A DNA stretch of 64,000 nt, taken from contig NZ_JARVSF010000009.1 of the NCBI RefSeq assembly GCF_030209355.1, positions 186,001 to 250,000 of the forward strand. The letters are read 5' to 3'. A model generated the notes under the pieces. It had not been told where the DNA came from. It did not search any database and saw only the letters and a program-made list of their open reading frames with translations. The DNA is from Pseudarthrobacter sp. fls2-241-R2A-127. Its GTDB lineage: Bacteria; Actinomycetota; Actinomycetes; Actinomycetales; Micrococcaceae. This document shows, piece after piece, positions 54,518-64,000 of this stretch; position 1 is the stretch's first letter, and each line of letters opens with the position of its first letter. The translations under genes were made by a program, and so were the position numbers.

Positions 54518-55597
54518 GTGACGAGTAGTGAAGCCTCCGCACAACGGATCCCGCCGTTTGTGTCTCTGGGGTCGGCACGTTCCGTCGCTGGTTCCGGGTT
54601 GGCCGGTTTGGCAATGGCTCCGGCCCGCGGCGGAAACCATCCACGGCCGGCCACTGGTGCCGCAGGAAACTCGGTTTCACGTGAAACAACCTCTTCCGGT
54701 AGGTCAAATGTCATTGACGCTATTGATGACTCGAGTCCGATCGCCCGTGAGCTCGCACACGAGACCAAGCGCCGGGAGCGCCTGGTGGGGCGCCAGCTCC
54801 CGCGCCCGGACCAGACCCGGATCTTCACCGTTTCCAACCAGAAGGGCGGCGTGGGCAAGACCACGACCACGGTGAACATCGCCGCAGCCCTGGCGGCTGC
54901 CGGGCTCAACGTCCTGGTGATCGATATCGATCCCCAGGGCAACGCCTCCACCGCGTTGGGTATTGAACACCACGCTGATGTGGACAGCATTTACGACGTC
55001 CTGATCAACGACGTCCCCCTGGCCGATGTTGTTGCCCCGTGCCCGGACATCGGGAAGCTGATCTGCGCCCCTGCCACCATCCACTTGGCGGGTGCCGAGA
55101 TCGAGCTCGTGTCCCTGGTGGCCAGGGAACAACGGCTTCGACGCGCAATCGACGTTTACGCGAAAACACGTGAAAAAAACGGCGAAGAGCGCCTCGATTA
55201 CGTTTTCATCGACTGCCCGCCCAGCCTTGGCCTCCTGACGGTCAACGCGTTCTGCGCGGCCAGTGAGGTTCTGATTCCCATCCAGTGCGAGTACTACGCC
55301 CTGGAGGGCCTCAGCCAGCTCCTCAAGAACATCGAGATGATCCAAAAGCACCTCAATGCGGATCTCGTTGTTTCAACGATCCTGCTCACCATGTACGACG
55401 GCCGTACCAACCTCGCTGCCCAAGTGGCCGCGGAAGTACGCCAGCACTTCCCTGACCAGGTGCTCTCCGCCGTCGTCCCCCGCTCGGTGCGGATCTCTGA
55501 AGCTCCCAGCTACCAGCAGACGGTCATGACCTACGACCCGTCCTCGAGCGGTGCCCTGTCCTACCTGGAAGCCGCCGCTGAAATAGCGGAACGCTAG
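54518..55597 (+). CDS. parA: Chromosome partitioning ATPase ParA (Soj)
   Basis: A 359-residue deviant Walker-A ATPase that moves ParB-parS complexes. The ATPase core begins near residue 100 with FTVSNQKGGVGKTTTTVNIA, followed by VIDIDPQGNASTALG and the D-motif VFIDCPPSLGLLTVNA. The first 95 residues are a low-complexity N-terminal extension (SLGSARSVAGSGLAGLAMAP); a parS sequence is embedded in it and encodes VSRETT. GTG start 54518. parB follows 66 bp downstream. Confidence 0.96.
   Translation: MTSSEASAQRIPPFVSLGSARSVAGSGLAGLAMAPARGGNHPRPATGAAGNSVSRETTSSGRSNVIDAIDDSSPIARELAHETKRRERLVGRQLPRPDQTRIFTVSNQKGGVGKTTTTVNIAAALAAAGLNVLVIDIDPQGNASTALGIEHHADVDSIYDVLINDVPLADVVAPCPDIGKLICAPATIHLAGAEIELVSLVAREQRLRRAIDVYAKTREKNGEERLDYVFIDCPPSLGLLTVNAFCAASEVLIPIQCEYYALEGLSQLLKNIEMIQKHLNADLVVSTILLTMYDGRTNLAAQVAAEVRQHFPDQVLSAVVPRSVRISEAPSYQQTVMTYDPSSSGALSYLEAAAEIAER
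54674..54687. other. parS: parS site inside parA
   Basis: Perfect palindrome GTTTCACGTGAAAC within the 5' part of the parA coding sequence (encodes V-S-R-E-T). Confidence 0.92.
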
Positions 55598-55663
55598 AAT
55601 CTTCAATACCGCAACGCATGGAGGCCCGGGTCGTCCTGGCTTCACCACTGGAGGGATTTACCC

Positions 55664-56953
55664 ATGAGCGAGAAGCGACGGGGCTTAGGCCGCGGTCTTG
55701 GCGCGCTGATTCCAAGTTCCGCCGCAGCCAATGGCTCTGCCAGCGGCGCAGCGGTATCGAGGCCAGTGGATCTGTTCTTTCCCGAAGGCCGGAAGAAGAG
55801 CGAACCCGTAGAGCAGCCGGCAGCGCCCACTAACGGGACGGAAAACCCGGCGCCCGCACCCCGGGCGTCAGCAGCCAAGACAAGCACCGCCAAATCCGCG
55901 CCCAGCGACAAGCCCACCGCCACGGGGGCTTCGGCGGCCAACGGTGCTGCCGGGAACAAGGCCGCTGCGAGGAAGGCTCCGGCTGCGCGGTCCAAGGCGG
56001 CAGATAAGCCTGGGCCTGCAGCAGCGGCCGAAGCTCCCCAGCTTGCTGAGTCGGCTCAGCCTGTCGAGGCCGCCGCTGCACCGGCTTCGGTGGAACCTGC
56101 TGCGGTCCCCGACTCCGGTGTCGAGTTGGTTGAGGTACCCGGCGCACGGTTCGCGGAACTGCCGGTGGGTGACATTCATCCCAACCGTAAGCAGCCCCGA
56201 AATGTCTTCGATGAGGACGACATGGCCGAGCTGGTGCACTCCGTTCGGGAAATCGGAGTGCTGCAGCCAATTGTTGTTCGTACATCAACCGAAAATGGTA
56301 GCGAACCCTATGAATTGGTCATGGGTGAACGCCGCTGGCGGGCTGTCCAGGCCGCGGGACTGGAAACCATCCCCGCCATCATCCGGGACACCACCGATGA
56401 TGACCTTCTGCGCGATGCCCTCTTGGAGAACCTGCACCGCAGCCAGCTGAATCCCCTCGAAGAGGCAGCGGCATACCAACAGCTCCTGGAGGACTTCGGG
56501 ACCACTCACGAGCAGCTGGCAGACCGGATCGGCCGCTCCCGGCCCCAGGTGTCCAACACGCTGCGCCTGTTGAAGCTGCCCCCGCTAGTGCAGCGACGTG
56601 TAGCTGCCGGTGTCCTGTCCGCCGGCCACGCCCGTGCCCTTCTCTCGTTGCCGGACGCAGCCGCAATGGAGCGGCTCGCCCAGAAGATCGTGGCCGAGGG
56701 CATGTCAGTACGCGCAACCGAAGAGGCAGTCACGCTCTACCAGGATCCCGCTAAACCGGCCAAGAATAATATTCCCCGTCCCGGCGCGCGGCACGAGCGG
56801 CTCGATTACTTGGCATCGTCGTTGTCCGACCGGCTGGACACCAACGTGAAGATCTCCCTCGGTGTTCGCAAAGGCAAAGTTAGTATCGAGTTCGCCAGCG
56901 TGGAAGACCTCAACCGCATCATGGACGTCCTGGCACCGGGATCTAACAACTAG
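55664..56953 (+). CDS. parB: Chromosome partitioning CTPase/DNA-binding protein ParB
   Basis: A 429-residue ParB. An Ala/Pro/Lys-rich, poorly conserved N-terminal linker (about 25-155) precedes the ParB core: [24 protein letters not shown], the CTP/Arg box [19 protein letters not shown], and [23 protein letters not shown]. The helix-turn-helix is [22 protein letters not shown], and a C-terminal dimerisation domain follows. The linker is longer than in Bacillus ParB. GGAGGG precedes the ATG. A strong terminator follows, then the parS-rich region. Confidence 0.97.
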   Translation: MSEKRRGLGRGLGALIPSSAAANGSASGAAVSRPVDLFFPEGRKKSEPVEQPAAPTNGTENPAPAPRASAAKTSTAKSAPSDKPTATGASAANGAAGNKAAARKAPAARSKAADKPGPAAAAEAPQLAESAQPVEAAAAPASVEPAAVPDSGVELVEVPGARFAELPVGDIHPNRKQPRNVFDEDDMAELVHSVREIGVLQPIVVRTSTENGSEPYELVMGERRWRAVQAAGLETIPAIIRDTTDDDLLRDALLENLHRSQLNPLEEAAAYQQLLEDFGTTHEQLADRIGRSRPQVSNTLRLLKLPPLVQRRVAAGVLSAGHARALLSLPDAAAMERLAQKIVAEGMSVRATEEAVTLYQDPAKPAKNNIPRPGARHERLDYLASSLSDRLDTNVKISLGVRKGKVSIEFASVEDLNRIMDVLAPGSNN

Positions 56954-56973
56954 CGCTTCCATATGTTAAATGT

Positions 56974-57010
56974 AGAGAGGCCCATTCAGAATGAATCGGG
57001 CCTCTCTTGG
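56974..57010 (+). terminator. Intrinsic terminator after parB
   Basis: Stem AGAGAGGCCC and its exact complement, extended inside by ATTC/GAAT, followed by TGGTTTTG. It lies 21 bp beyond the parB stop. Confidence 0.85.
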
Positions 57011-57576
57011 TTTTGCGTACCACTTCAAGACGATGCAGTTTGTAACCGGTGTGGTATGGGATTTAAAGGGTTGAGCTGAGCCGGGCCCGGAGCTGGATAC
57101 CTGCCCCTCGCGCATCCCGAGTAACTTAGTCGCGCGACGTTCGGCGGCGTATCGACTGTTTCGAGCACAGTCGCAGGCGATTCGGTGTCTGGGCCGCATC
57201 ATTCCCCGCATCAGTCTTTCGTTGACCCCTAACGGTGTCTTGTTCACGCTAGGTTGTGCACTAGGTACCGCCATTGAGCGGTTTCGTTGCCGTACTGAGG
57301 TTAGATGCTGACTAATGTGAGCAAAGAGGGAAATCGAGGCCACAGCTGGGACGCAGGGGGCATGTAAGCCTCCCAAACTGGCCCGGGGTCAGTGACAAGC
57401 GCGGGCGTTTCCCGGGCTGTCAGCGGCCTCACCAAGGCCTCTGAACGGACAGGTACGGGCGCTCTAGAGTCTCCCCTAGCGGTTGCTGCTTTGTTGTGGA
57501 CCAGCAGTGTGTGGGCTCTAGCTCTGCTTCAGTGAGTTCTAAAGGGTAAGGTTTAGCTTTGATCTGTTTTGCGTTC

Positions 57577-57590
57577 GTTTCACGTGAAAC
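57577..57590. other. parS: parS site
   Basis: Perfect 14-bp palindrome GTTTCACGTGAAAC; flanks C and G. Confidence 0.92.
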
Positions 57591-58220
57591 GAAATGCTCA
57601 TTTATGAAGCTCGTAGAAGGCTGTTTCAGGCATCAGCAACATCGTCTCGTGCGGTTCCATTTTGCTGTCCCCTGCGAGCATTCGGTGTCCTAGGCTGCTT
57701 CATCCCGTGCGCCGTGAACCCTCTGTAGTGGGCTCAGTTTTGTCAGTGCGGCGGCGGATAATCTGAAGCTGTGGATAGGTAGACGTTCATCACGGAGAGA
57801 CCGCAAGTACGTATCTACTGGCTAGAGCGGCTGGGGGGCACACGTCCATCCCATAGGTACCGGGGCAATTACAGTTCCGTTCTTGGGAATTAGGGTTTGG
57901 CAGTCTTTTCTTGATATTCGCTGCTGCGACTACTCCTCCCTTGGAGGTACAGGTGCGTATGCTTTTTCCTCGCAAAACGCGATGCACTTGCCCATCGAAG
58001 TGAGCTTTCGCCGTAGACCCACTCGTCCGCCTAGGCATTCTGAAGTTTCCCTCCCGCAAACAGATGTGCCTATTAGCGGCTTCAGTGTCCCTTCGGCCAA
58101 GCGGTGAGTGGTGATTCGCTAATCTAGAGGGCCGGAGCCGGCTTGGATGGTCGTAGGTTCTGACGTTGTTGACCGGCCGAAAGTGCCGGCGAATGGACCC
58201 ATTGGCCATTAGCAGCGGAT

Positions 58221-58234
58221 GTTTCACGTGAAAC
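58221..58234. other. parS: parS site
   Basis: Perfect 16-bp form TGTTTCACGTGAAACA (58220-58235). Confidence 0.95.
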
Positions 58235-58277
58235 AGAATCCAGGAGATGCGACTCTCCCCCGGTAATCATGATGCAT

Positions 58278-58291
58278 GTTTCAAGTGAAAC
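58278..58291. other. parS: Variant parS site
   Basis: TGTTTCAAGTGAAACA (58277-58292): one central C to A change from the consensus, 57 bp from a perfect site. Possibly a weaker ParB site. Confidence 0.7.
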
Positions 58292-59444
58292 AAGGACGGA
58301 TTAAGATCAGGTGGTAGCGGAGGTCCAGTCGGCGATAGCGATGCTGAGGGGCAGGGATCGCAATGGCTCAGCGCCGGCGCGCATCTGTCGGCTCATTCCT
58401 CAACTCAACGTCCAATGAGGCAATGACCCAAAGTGCAGTGTCGTTCTTTGATTTTCCCTACGAATGATTTCAGAGGCGTCATCTGTTACCGCCCTCAGAT
58501 GAAGCCTGCTCCTGGACGGGTTGCCAAACCTCCGGGGCACATGCTTCTAAATGGTGTGTGGCCCGTGGCGCAGGGAATCAGCTACTGGGTCCCCTGACAG
58601 TAATAATTGATAGTTCCGGTCCATGCTCGTGTCGCGTTACCTGGTACTCGGACGTCTGCACCGGGTCCCCCTGGTTGATATGTAGGAACGCTGTCTACCC
58701 CAGGCTTGAGTGGCAGGACAGTTCGGCCGGTGGATTTCCGAAATATTAGTTTGCTGCTGTAGCCGGCGCTGTTGGGGTGCCGAGAGACGGACGTAAACTA
58801 TGCCGGGCATTCGGGTGTCTAAAGGTACTCGACGCGTAGGCATGTCTAGCCAACGCCTCAGCCGATGCGTGGTCGGCGCGGCACCGTACGTCTTACAGGC
58901 TTTACTCAGCCTGATTCCATCCCACTGCGTTGGCTCCCGATGGGCCTACTAGGGTTAGGACTACTTGGCATCTGGCGACCACGGTTCTCTGAGGTCATGC
59001 AGAAGTGGGGCAAGTCATTCGCAAGATGTGAATCGAACGGGCGCGGACATGGGTCGCAGGTCAGGGCTACTCCCCTGGACAATCTGGTACCGGAATGGGA
59101 GCCGGAAGGGACCGACGATCTGTGCGCCGGCCCAGCCGGGCTATCGAAAAGCCTCAGCCGTCTTCGCTCAACGGCTGAACAGGCAGGCACTGTGAAGTAC
59201 TATGAGACGGATCGGCTGCTGCAGTGGCTAACCACGCGGCAAGCTGCCGTGCGTGAGGGCCAGACGCGATGTGGAATATCCAGGCGGATTAGACAGAGAT
59301 CACAGTGGATATTGCTGTGGATAACTTTGTGAATAACTCTGCAGGTCGATCCACAGGTTTACGCAGGTGGGATCGACCGTTACGTAATACGCGGTGGAAG
59401 GGTCAGTACGACGGGACCACTGAGTTGCTGGCGCAGGTCCCAGC

Positions 59445-59458
59445 GTTTCACGTGAAAC
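59445..59458. other. parS: parS site
   Basis: Perfect 14-bp palindrome GTTTCACGTGAAAC. Confidence 0.92.
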
Positions 59459-60369
59459 ATACTTGCGGGGCCGGAATCTACGCGACTTGGAACCTGATTT
59501 GGTAGACGCAGGGGTGAAAAGCTGCCTACCCAATGCTCAGGAGACACCGACTAGGAGTCCCACCTGAATGTGTCGCTGCTATCCCAAGACGGTGACCCTG
59601 GAATGGCGGCCCGGTGGCACCACGCCGACACCATGAGGGGGCACTTTAAATTTGCTCGGCCCCTGTGGATATCCCTGTGCATAACTCGGACGCTTGACTG
59701 TGGATAAAGTGTGGACCATGTCACTGCTGAGGAGCAGTGCCTGCGTGGGCATTGCCCCACTTGCCGTCTGTACGGCGGGCGGCATGCTGGACTCGTGGGT
59801 CAGCTTTCGGGATATGTGAGGCTCCTCCATTGCGAAGACTTGCTTCCTGCTCTTCAGATCTGTGCTGTCCGTGCTTGTCATTCCGGAAGACCAGGCACCT
59901 GACGTGTATGTATGTCTCTTTCATTGGTGCCGCAGGCACGGGTCTCAGAGGGATCATCGAGGTATCCGGCCCGTGGACTGTTTGAGATCAGAGACCTCCC
60001 ACTTCAGGATCCTCCAGTTCTGAGTAGTCCGATGCGGCATGTGCAATCCACGGTGCCGCGGTACATCCTTTGGCCATTGGCTCTTAGAACAACGCCAGAG
60101 CTTCTTCCACGTCCTTGTCGGTAAGTGCACGGCAACTACCCCGTCGATCCTGCAACCATCAACCCCGGACCAACTGCGGATCTCTTGCGTCGTTACCATA
60201 GCGACTCTGGGTGAGTCAGTTGTGAACATGGTGCGAACCTAGTATCCGTGAACTGGGCCGTAAGGGCATGTTGGGCGCATCCGCCGGCAAAACAAAACGC
60301 AGTCGCCAGTCCTATAACCGGATTTCGGACAACTGGCGCCAGCGAACGGATATGAAAAGTATCCATCCC

Positions 60370-60383
60370 GTTTCACGTGAAAC
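60370..60383. other. parS: parS site
   Basis: Perfect 14-bp palindrome GTTTCACGTGAAAC. Confidence 0.92.
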
Positions 60384-61295
60384 ATTCGGCCGCCCCAACA
60401 TGTGACCAGCGATGCAGTTCTCAGTACGGGATTCCACATGGCTAGGCAGAGAGATTCTGTTCGCACTGAACCATCGCCACGAGACTTGAAGTGATGGGCT
60501 CCCAGGCGGCCGGGAGGGGTGCCCCGACGTCAGCACTCTCCTTGACCCACCGCCGTCAATTCGCAGGTCATCCCTCGACATACCCCACCTCAATGTGCAG
60601 TTGGCTGCACATTGATGCTTATGCCGCCAGAAAGTTCTTGTTTGGACGGCACAACTACCGCGCAGTCACCGGAGCTGTCCGTTTTCAGGCGCCAGCCGTA
60701 GGGACAACCGCTGGGTACTGTGGTTGAAACTACGACCTGAGCTTGGATCGCAAGCATTGAGAATGGTGGCATCAACGTAGCAAACTCGAGGACAAGCGGG
60801 ACTGTTCGACTTTGGGTAGCTCAGGCCAGCATGTCCAAGCGTGGCCTCCGATGGTTCTAGGAACTTGTACTTTGTCCCCACGCAGCCATCGCGTTGTAGT
60901 AACAGGGTCTCTTTGGTAAGCGTCGGGCCCATGGCCGTGGTTATGGCAGGAGATACTCACACACAGCTATCCCACCAGTGGATTCGCGCAGAAGCCGGCG
61001 TTGGACCGAGCCAGAAATGATTATTAGATGGATTACGGGGGTAAGCCGTCGGGAGTCTCGGCAGACATGAAGTGGCAACTTTGCCATCCATTCAGTTGTC
61101 GCCGGTCCAAGGAGTTTGCGGCAATACGCGACGCAGCGCTAGTGGTTCCTTCTCAGAAGACGATCGATTGACTCGAAATCTTTACGCACGGGTAGGTCAA
61201 GATGACTAGCGAGGTGCGTTCTCGAAATATCCAAGATTCCGCGGTGGACACACATTCCTCAGTTATCCAGACTGTGCCCGCAACGGGTCGCCCGT

Positions 61296-61309
61296 GTTTC
61301 ACGTGAAAC
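61296..61309. other. parS: parS site
   Basis: Perfect 16-bp form TGTTTCACGTGAAACA (61295-61310). Confidence 0.95.
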
Positions 61310-61583
61310 ATGCATCGCATCTCCAACGTATCCGTGGCTTCGCTTCTGGACACTGCATGGGTCGTCGCAAGCCAGAATGTGTCTGCTCGTAGATTAGTCT
61401 GCGCAAGTCTCGGGCAGATTCTGGGCGCTTCGGGCGCAGAAGGCCTGAGGAAGCCATGACCAGGCGTCACGTAGAGATAACTCCCCCTGCGACTACGAGC
61501 CCGTCTAAGCCCCCTCTTTGCCGCGAACAACATGACCGGACAACACTCTCCCGGGCCAGTAGTTTGAGGCGCCGCCGTTGGGT

Positions 61584-61597
61584 GTTTCACGTGAAAC
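61584..61597. other. parS: parS site
   Basis: Perfect 16-bp form TGTTTCACGTGAAACA (61583-61598), 172 bp from the 3' end of trxA. Confidence 0.95.
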
Positions 61598-61769
61598 AGG
61601 ACCACGAGCCAACACCGTCGGCGTCAACCGCTGCAACGATGAGCAGTTTGGCCTACATTGAAGAAGTGTCAAAGCGCGCCGACCCGCAGGCAGACAAAAA
61701 AGTGGCCCCCGTCGGACGACGGCAGCCGCTTTCAACCTAACCCGGTGCTGGCACTAACAGTGCTGCAGA

Positions 61770-62096
61770 TCAGGAAAGAACGTCGGCGAATTCCTTCTCG
61801 AAGAACTGCTTCGGCTTCGCGCCGATGACGGTGCTCTTCACTTCGCCACCCTGGAAGAGATAGACCGCCGGAATGGACGTGATGCCGTATTCGGCAGCGA
61901 TTGCCGGGTTGTCATCGACATTGACCTTCACAACGTCAACCTTCTCGCCGTATTCGACCGAAATCTCATCGAGGATCGGGCCCAGCTTACGGCAGGGGCC
62001 GCACCACTCAGCCCAGAAGTCTACGATGACCGGCTTGTCGGCGGACAGGACGTCGGTGCCGAAACTTGCGTCAGTTACATCTTTTGCGTTGCTCAT
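61770..62096 (-). CDS. trxA: Thioredoxin
   Basis: A 108-residue cytoplasmic thioredoxin with the active-site WCGPC (Cys32, Cys35) in VDFWAEWCGPCRKLGPILDEI, and the cis-proline in GITSIPAVYLF. It reduces protein disulfides and is recharged by TrxB, whose gene lies 36 bp upstream on the same strand. The protein is complete and normal in length. No hairpin with a T run was found after it. Confidence 0.97.
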   Translation of the reverse strand: MSNAKDVTDASFGTDVLSADKPVIVDFWAEWCGPCRKLGPILDEISVEYGEKVDVVKVNVDDNPAIAAEYGITSIPAVYLFQGGEVKSTVIGAKPKQFFEKEFADVLS

Positions 62097-62132
62097 AACC
62101 TTGTCTTTCTCTTCGGATAACAGTGGCGCGAA

Positions 62133-63089
62133 TTAGGCGGGCAGGTCGGCCAGGTAGTGTTCGACGTCGATAGCCGCGACACATCCCGAACCGGAAGCAG
62201 TGATTGCCTGGCGGTAGGTCGGGTCAACGACGTCGCCGGCCGCGAATACACCCGGGAGGCTGGTCCGGGAACTGCGGCCCTCCACCGCGATGGTGCCCTC
62301 AGGCGTCAGGTCCAGGACGTTCTTGACGAGATCCGTCCGGGGATCGTTGCCGATAGCGACGAAAACCCCGGTAACGGCAAGTTCGGATACAGATCCATCA
62401 AGCAGGTTCTTCAACCGCAGACCGGTGACTTTGTCGTCGCCGAGGACATCATCGACGGCGCTGTTCCAGGCAAAGGTGATCTTCTCGTGCGCAAGCGCCC
62501 GGTCCGCCATGATTTTGGAAGCCTTGAGGGAATCACGCCGGTGTACAACCGTTACTGATTTCGCAAACTTGGTGAGGAAGAGGGCCTCCTCCATTGCCGA
62601 GTCGCCGCCGCCGATGACCGCGATGTCCTGGTCCTTGAAAAAGAAACCATCGCAGGTTGCGCACCAGCTAACACCGTGGCCGGACAGCCGCTTCTCGTTG
62701 GGAAGGCCCAGCTCCCGGTAGGCGGATCCGGTGGAAAGGATGACAGCCTTTGCCTTGAACGTCTCCCCCGTGCCGATGGTGACCGACTTTACCGGTCCTT
62801 CGAGATCCAGTTCGGTGACATCTTCGAACTGGATCTCAGTGCCGAACCGGGCGGCCTGCTTCTCAAAATTCTCCATCAGGTCCGGCCCCATGATGCCTTC
62901 AGGGAAGCCGGGGTAGTTTTCCACGTCCGTGGTGTTCATCAATTCGCCGCCGGCGGTCACTGAACCTGCGAGCAGCAGCGGCTTGAGGTTTGCGCGCGCG
63001 GTGTACACCGCTGCCGTGTAACCTGCCGGGCCAGAGCCCACGATGATGACATCACGTACGTCGGACGCCGTGTTTTCTGCGATGGTCAC
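62133..63089 (-). CDS. trxB: Thioredoxin-disulfide reductase
   Basis: A 318-residue FAD/NADPH enzyme. The FAD motif is [21 protein letters not shown]. The redox disulfide is CATC in [30 protein letters not shown], which also holds the NADPH-binding GGGDSA. The C-terminal FAD motif is [23 protein letters not shown] 63089 is chosen; homologues start at about this point, and GAAGAGG stands about 11 nt upstream. The longer frame to 63362 is not conserved. It forms an operon with trxA. Confidence 0.96.
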   Translation of the reverse strand: MTIAENTASDVRDVIIVGSGPAGYTAAVYTARANLKPLLLAGSVTAGGELMNTTDVENYPGFPEGIMGPDLMENFEKQAARFGTEIQFEDVTELDLEGPVKSVTIGTGETFKAKAVILSTGSAYRELGLPNEKRLSGHGVSWCATCDGFFFKDQDIAVIGGGDSAMEEALFLTKFAKSVTVVHRRDSLKASKIMADRALAHEKITFAWNSAVDDVLGDDKVTGLRLKNLLDGSVSELAVTGVFVAIGNDPRTDLVKNVLDLTPEGTIAVEGRSSRTSLPGVFAAGDVVDPTYRQAITASGSGCVAAIDVEHYLADLPA

Positions 63090-63300
63090 TGAAACGTGAA
63101 CCTCTTCCTTGTTCGACTCGCCTCCCCGTGGAGGCCGGCCACATGGCACAACCGTGCCCGGGTGCTGAATATTCCAGCGCCCGGACAAGGTGAACCACCG
63201 CAAAAGGTATAGAACTATCCTTCGCAGGGCGCTCTTCCCAGAGTACATTCCCCGTTCAGGACACTCCGCGCGGCCGTAACAACCGCAGGGTATAGGCGGC

Positions 63301-64000
63301 CTACTGGACCTTGATTTCCGCGAGGCGGAGGCCGTAACCGTAACGCGTCTTCGGAGCAGCAAGCTTGGGAAGCGAATTGATTGAGATGATCACGTACTGC
63401 GCCTGTACCGGCTCGGGAAGCGGCATGTTCAGGTCGGTGGAGGTGAAGCTGTTGGTACCCACTGCCTTCGCACCGTCCAGGGATGGCTGGTCGTTGGTGT
63501 AGACGGTGATGTTGCCACCGGACCCGCCAAGCTGGGACAGCGTGATGGATGACACCGTGGCCTTGCTCTTCAACTTCACCACGAGCGGAACGCCCTGCGG
63601 GGCAAGGCCGCCCCAGTTTTCAGTGGCAAACTCCATGTCGGACCAGTAGCTGGCGTTGTTTCCGTCATAAGCCTTGACCAGATCGCCATCAAACGTGGCA
63701 GCAAAGTCGAAGTTCCCCTGCCGGGTCACGCTTTCGATTGCGGGCGGCACCGCCGGCGGCGCTGACGGCGCTGCCTGGGTGGCCGACGCAGACGCCTGGG
63801 GTGCGCTGGTGCTCACGGGCGGAGTCGACTTGGCCTGCGGCTGGGAGGGGCTAAACAGGCTGCCAAGGTTGGTGACGGCGAAGATCAGCCCGGCAATCAG
63901 GACCACGGCCAGGAGACCGCCAACCAGCCAGCGCATGGAACGCGGCTGGTTTTCGGACTCGTCTTGGTCATCGTCGTCATGGTCCCGGCCGGCAAATGCG
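63301..64000 (-). CDS. C-terminal part of a membrane protein, probably the MurJ-linked pseudokinase protein (5' end outside window)
   Basis: The frame is open to base 64000, so the start lies outside. What is seen is an acidic stretch ([18 protein letters not shown]), one membrane helix ([21 protein letters not shown]), a Pro/Ala/Ser-rich spacer, and an outer beta-rich domain of about 150 residues ([36 protein letters not shown]) resembling discoidin/lectin-like folds. In Actinobacteria a kinase-like protein with this layout lies between murJ and trxB, and mycobacterial MviN ends similarly. This identity is inferred from position and layout. ATG 63936 is internal, not the start. Confidence 0.65.
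   Translation of the reverse strand, partial: AFAGRDHDDDDQDESENQPRSMRWLVGGLLAVVLIAGLIFAVTNLGSLFSPSQPQAKSTPPVSTSAPQASASATQAAPSAPPAVPPAIESVTRQGNFDFAATFDGDLVKAYDGNNASYWSDMEFATENWGGLAPQGVPLVVKLKSKATVSSITLSQLGGSGGNITVYTNDQPSLDGAKAVGTNSFTSTDLNMPLPEPVQAQYVIISINSLPKLAAPKTRYGYGLRLAEIKVQ

Larger units (their letters stand above)
56954..61769. other. 4.8-kb gene-free region with parS array and DnaA boxes
   Basis: Between parB and trxA I find no credible gene. The open frames present are short, unlike any family I know and rich in frame-random residues, and several merely read through parS (FHVKH). Two 60-base lines counted by eye gave 48% (57601-57660) and 58% (60001-60060) G+C, well below the neighbouring genes. 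Seven parS sites (six perfect) and DnaA boxes at 57770, 59316, 59328, 59664, 59676 and 59699 (perfect at 59316 and 59699) are present. No tRNA or large repeat was recognised. A centromere-like segregation region is the best description. Confidence 0.7.

Noticed and set aside
57790..58227. Minus-strand open frame of 145 codons in the parS region
   Set aside because: No recognisable family, residue mix typical of a random frame, no ribosome site, and overlaps a parS site.
58865..59332. Plus-strand open frame of 155 codons in the parS region
   Set aside because: Random-looking composition, no domain, and the end runs through DnaA boxes; no promoter or ribosome site.
61153..61605. Minus-strand open frame of 150 codons with two FHVKH motifs
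   Set aside because: FHVKH is simply the translation of parS; the rest has no coding character.

Overview
The window comes from the replication-origin region of a high-GC actinobacterial chromosome, most likely Arthrobacter or Pseudarthrobacter (Micrococcaceae). The evidence is the gene order dnaA-dnaN-gnd-recF-dciA-gyrB-gyrA-DUF3566-tRNA-Ile-tRNA-Ala, the opposite arm rpmH-rnpA-yidD-yidC-jag-rsmG-parA-parB, the fhaA-fhaB-pstP-rodA-pbpA-pknA-pknB operon, CrgA, a class E sortase, and a putrescine oxidase that looks very close to the Kocuria/Micrococcus enzyme. No insertion sequence, prophage or CRISPR array is visible.

Layout. 1-5.1 kb: a truncated diguanylate cyclase, a translationally coupled pair of CNNM/CBS (CorC-type) membrane proteins, and rsgA behind a 26-codon small ORF. 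5.2-20 kb: an accessory catabolic stretch. It holds agmatine deiminase-amidase, alditol oxidase, putrescine oxidase with a TetR regulator, and L-talarate/galactarate dehydratase with a GntR regulator, mixed with small oxidoreductases and regulators. Three palindromic operators can be read here: one shared by aguA and puo/tetR, one shared by a MarR gene and a flavin-binding stress protein, and one in front of the talarate dehydratase. 20-30 kb: tRNA-Leu and the seven-gene cell-wall growth and Ser/Thr kinase operon. 30-38.5 kb: pabA, sortase E, crgA, a DNA glycosylase, an AhpD-like protein, rhomboid protease, cyclophilin, a glycosyltransferase and an EamA exporter. 38.5-51 kb: tRNA-Ala, a DLW-39 small protein, tRNA-Ile, then the DUF3566/gyrA/gyrB/dciA/recF/gnd/dnaN/dnaA block on the minus strand, with oriC between dnaA and dnaN. 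51-57 kb: rpmH to parB on the plus strand. 57-61.8 kb: a 4.8-kb stretch without a credible gene, carrying seven parS sites and several DnaA boxes. 61.8-64 kb: trxA, trxB and the C-terminal part of a membrane protein running off the window.

How it works together. The two arms diverge from oriC, so most core genes are read in the direction of fork movement. ParA/ParB and the parS array to the right of the origin would segregate it. DnaA boxes occur in the dnaA-dnaN and dnaA-rpmH gaps. They also form an unexpectedly dense cluster about 15 kb away (32.8-33.9 kb), which contains more perfect TTATCCACA boxes than the dnaA-dnaN gap itself. In the accessory part, the shared 21-25 bp palindrome suggests one TetR protein controls agmatine to putrescine to 4-aminobutanal catabolism.

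Most promising leads: the parS-rich gene-free region, the distal DnaA-box cluster, the amine-catabolism regulon with an apparently leaderless aguA and a possible alternative N-carbamoylputrescine amidase, the small ORF before rsgA, and a Tag glycosylase that has lost three of four zinc-snap ligands. All calls rest on reading the sequence and on knowledge of the families; no database search was run.
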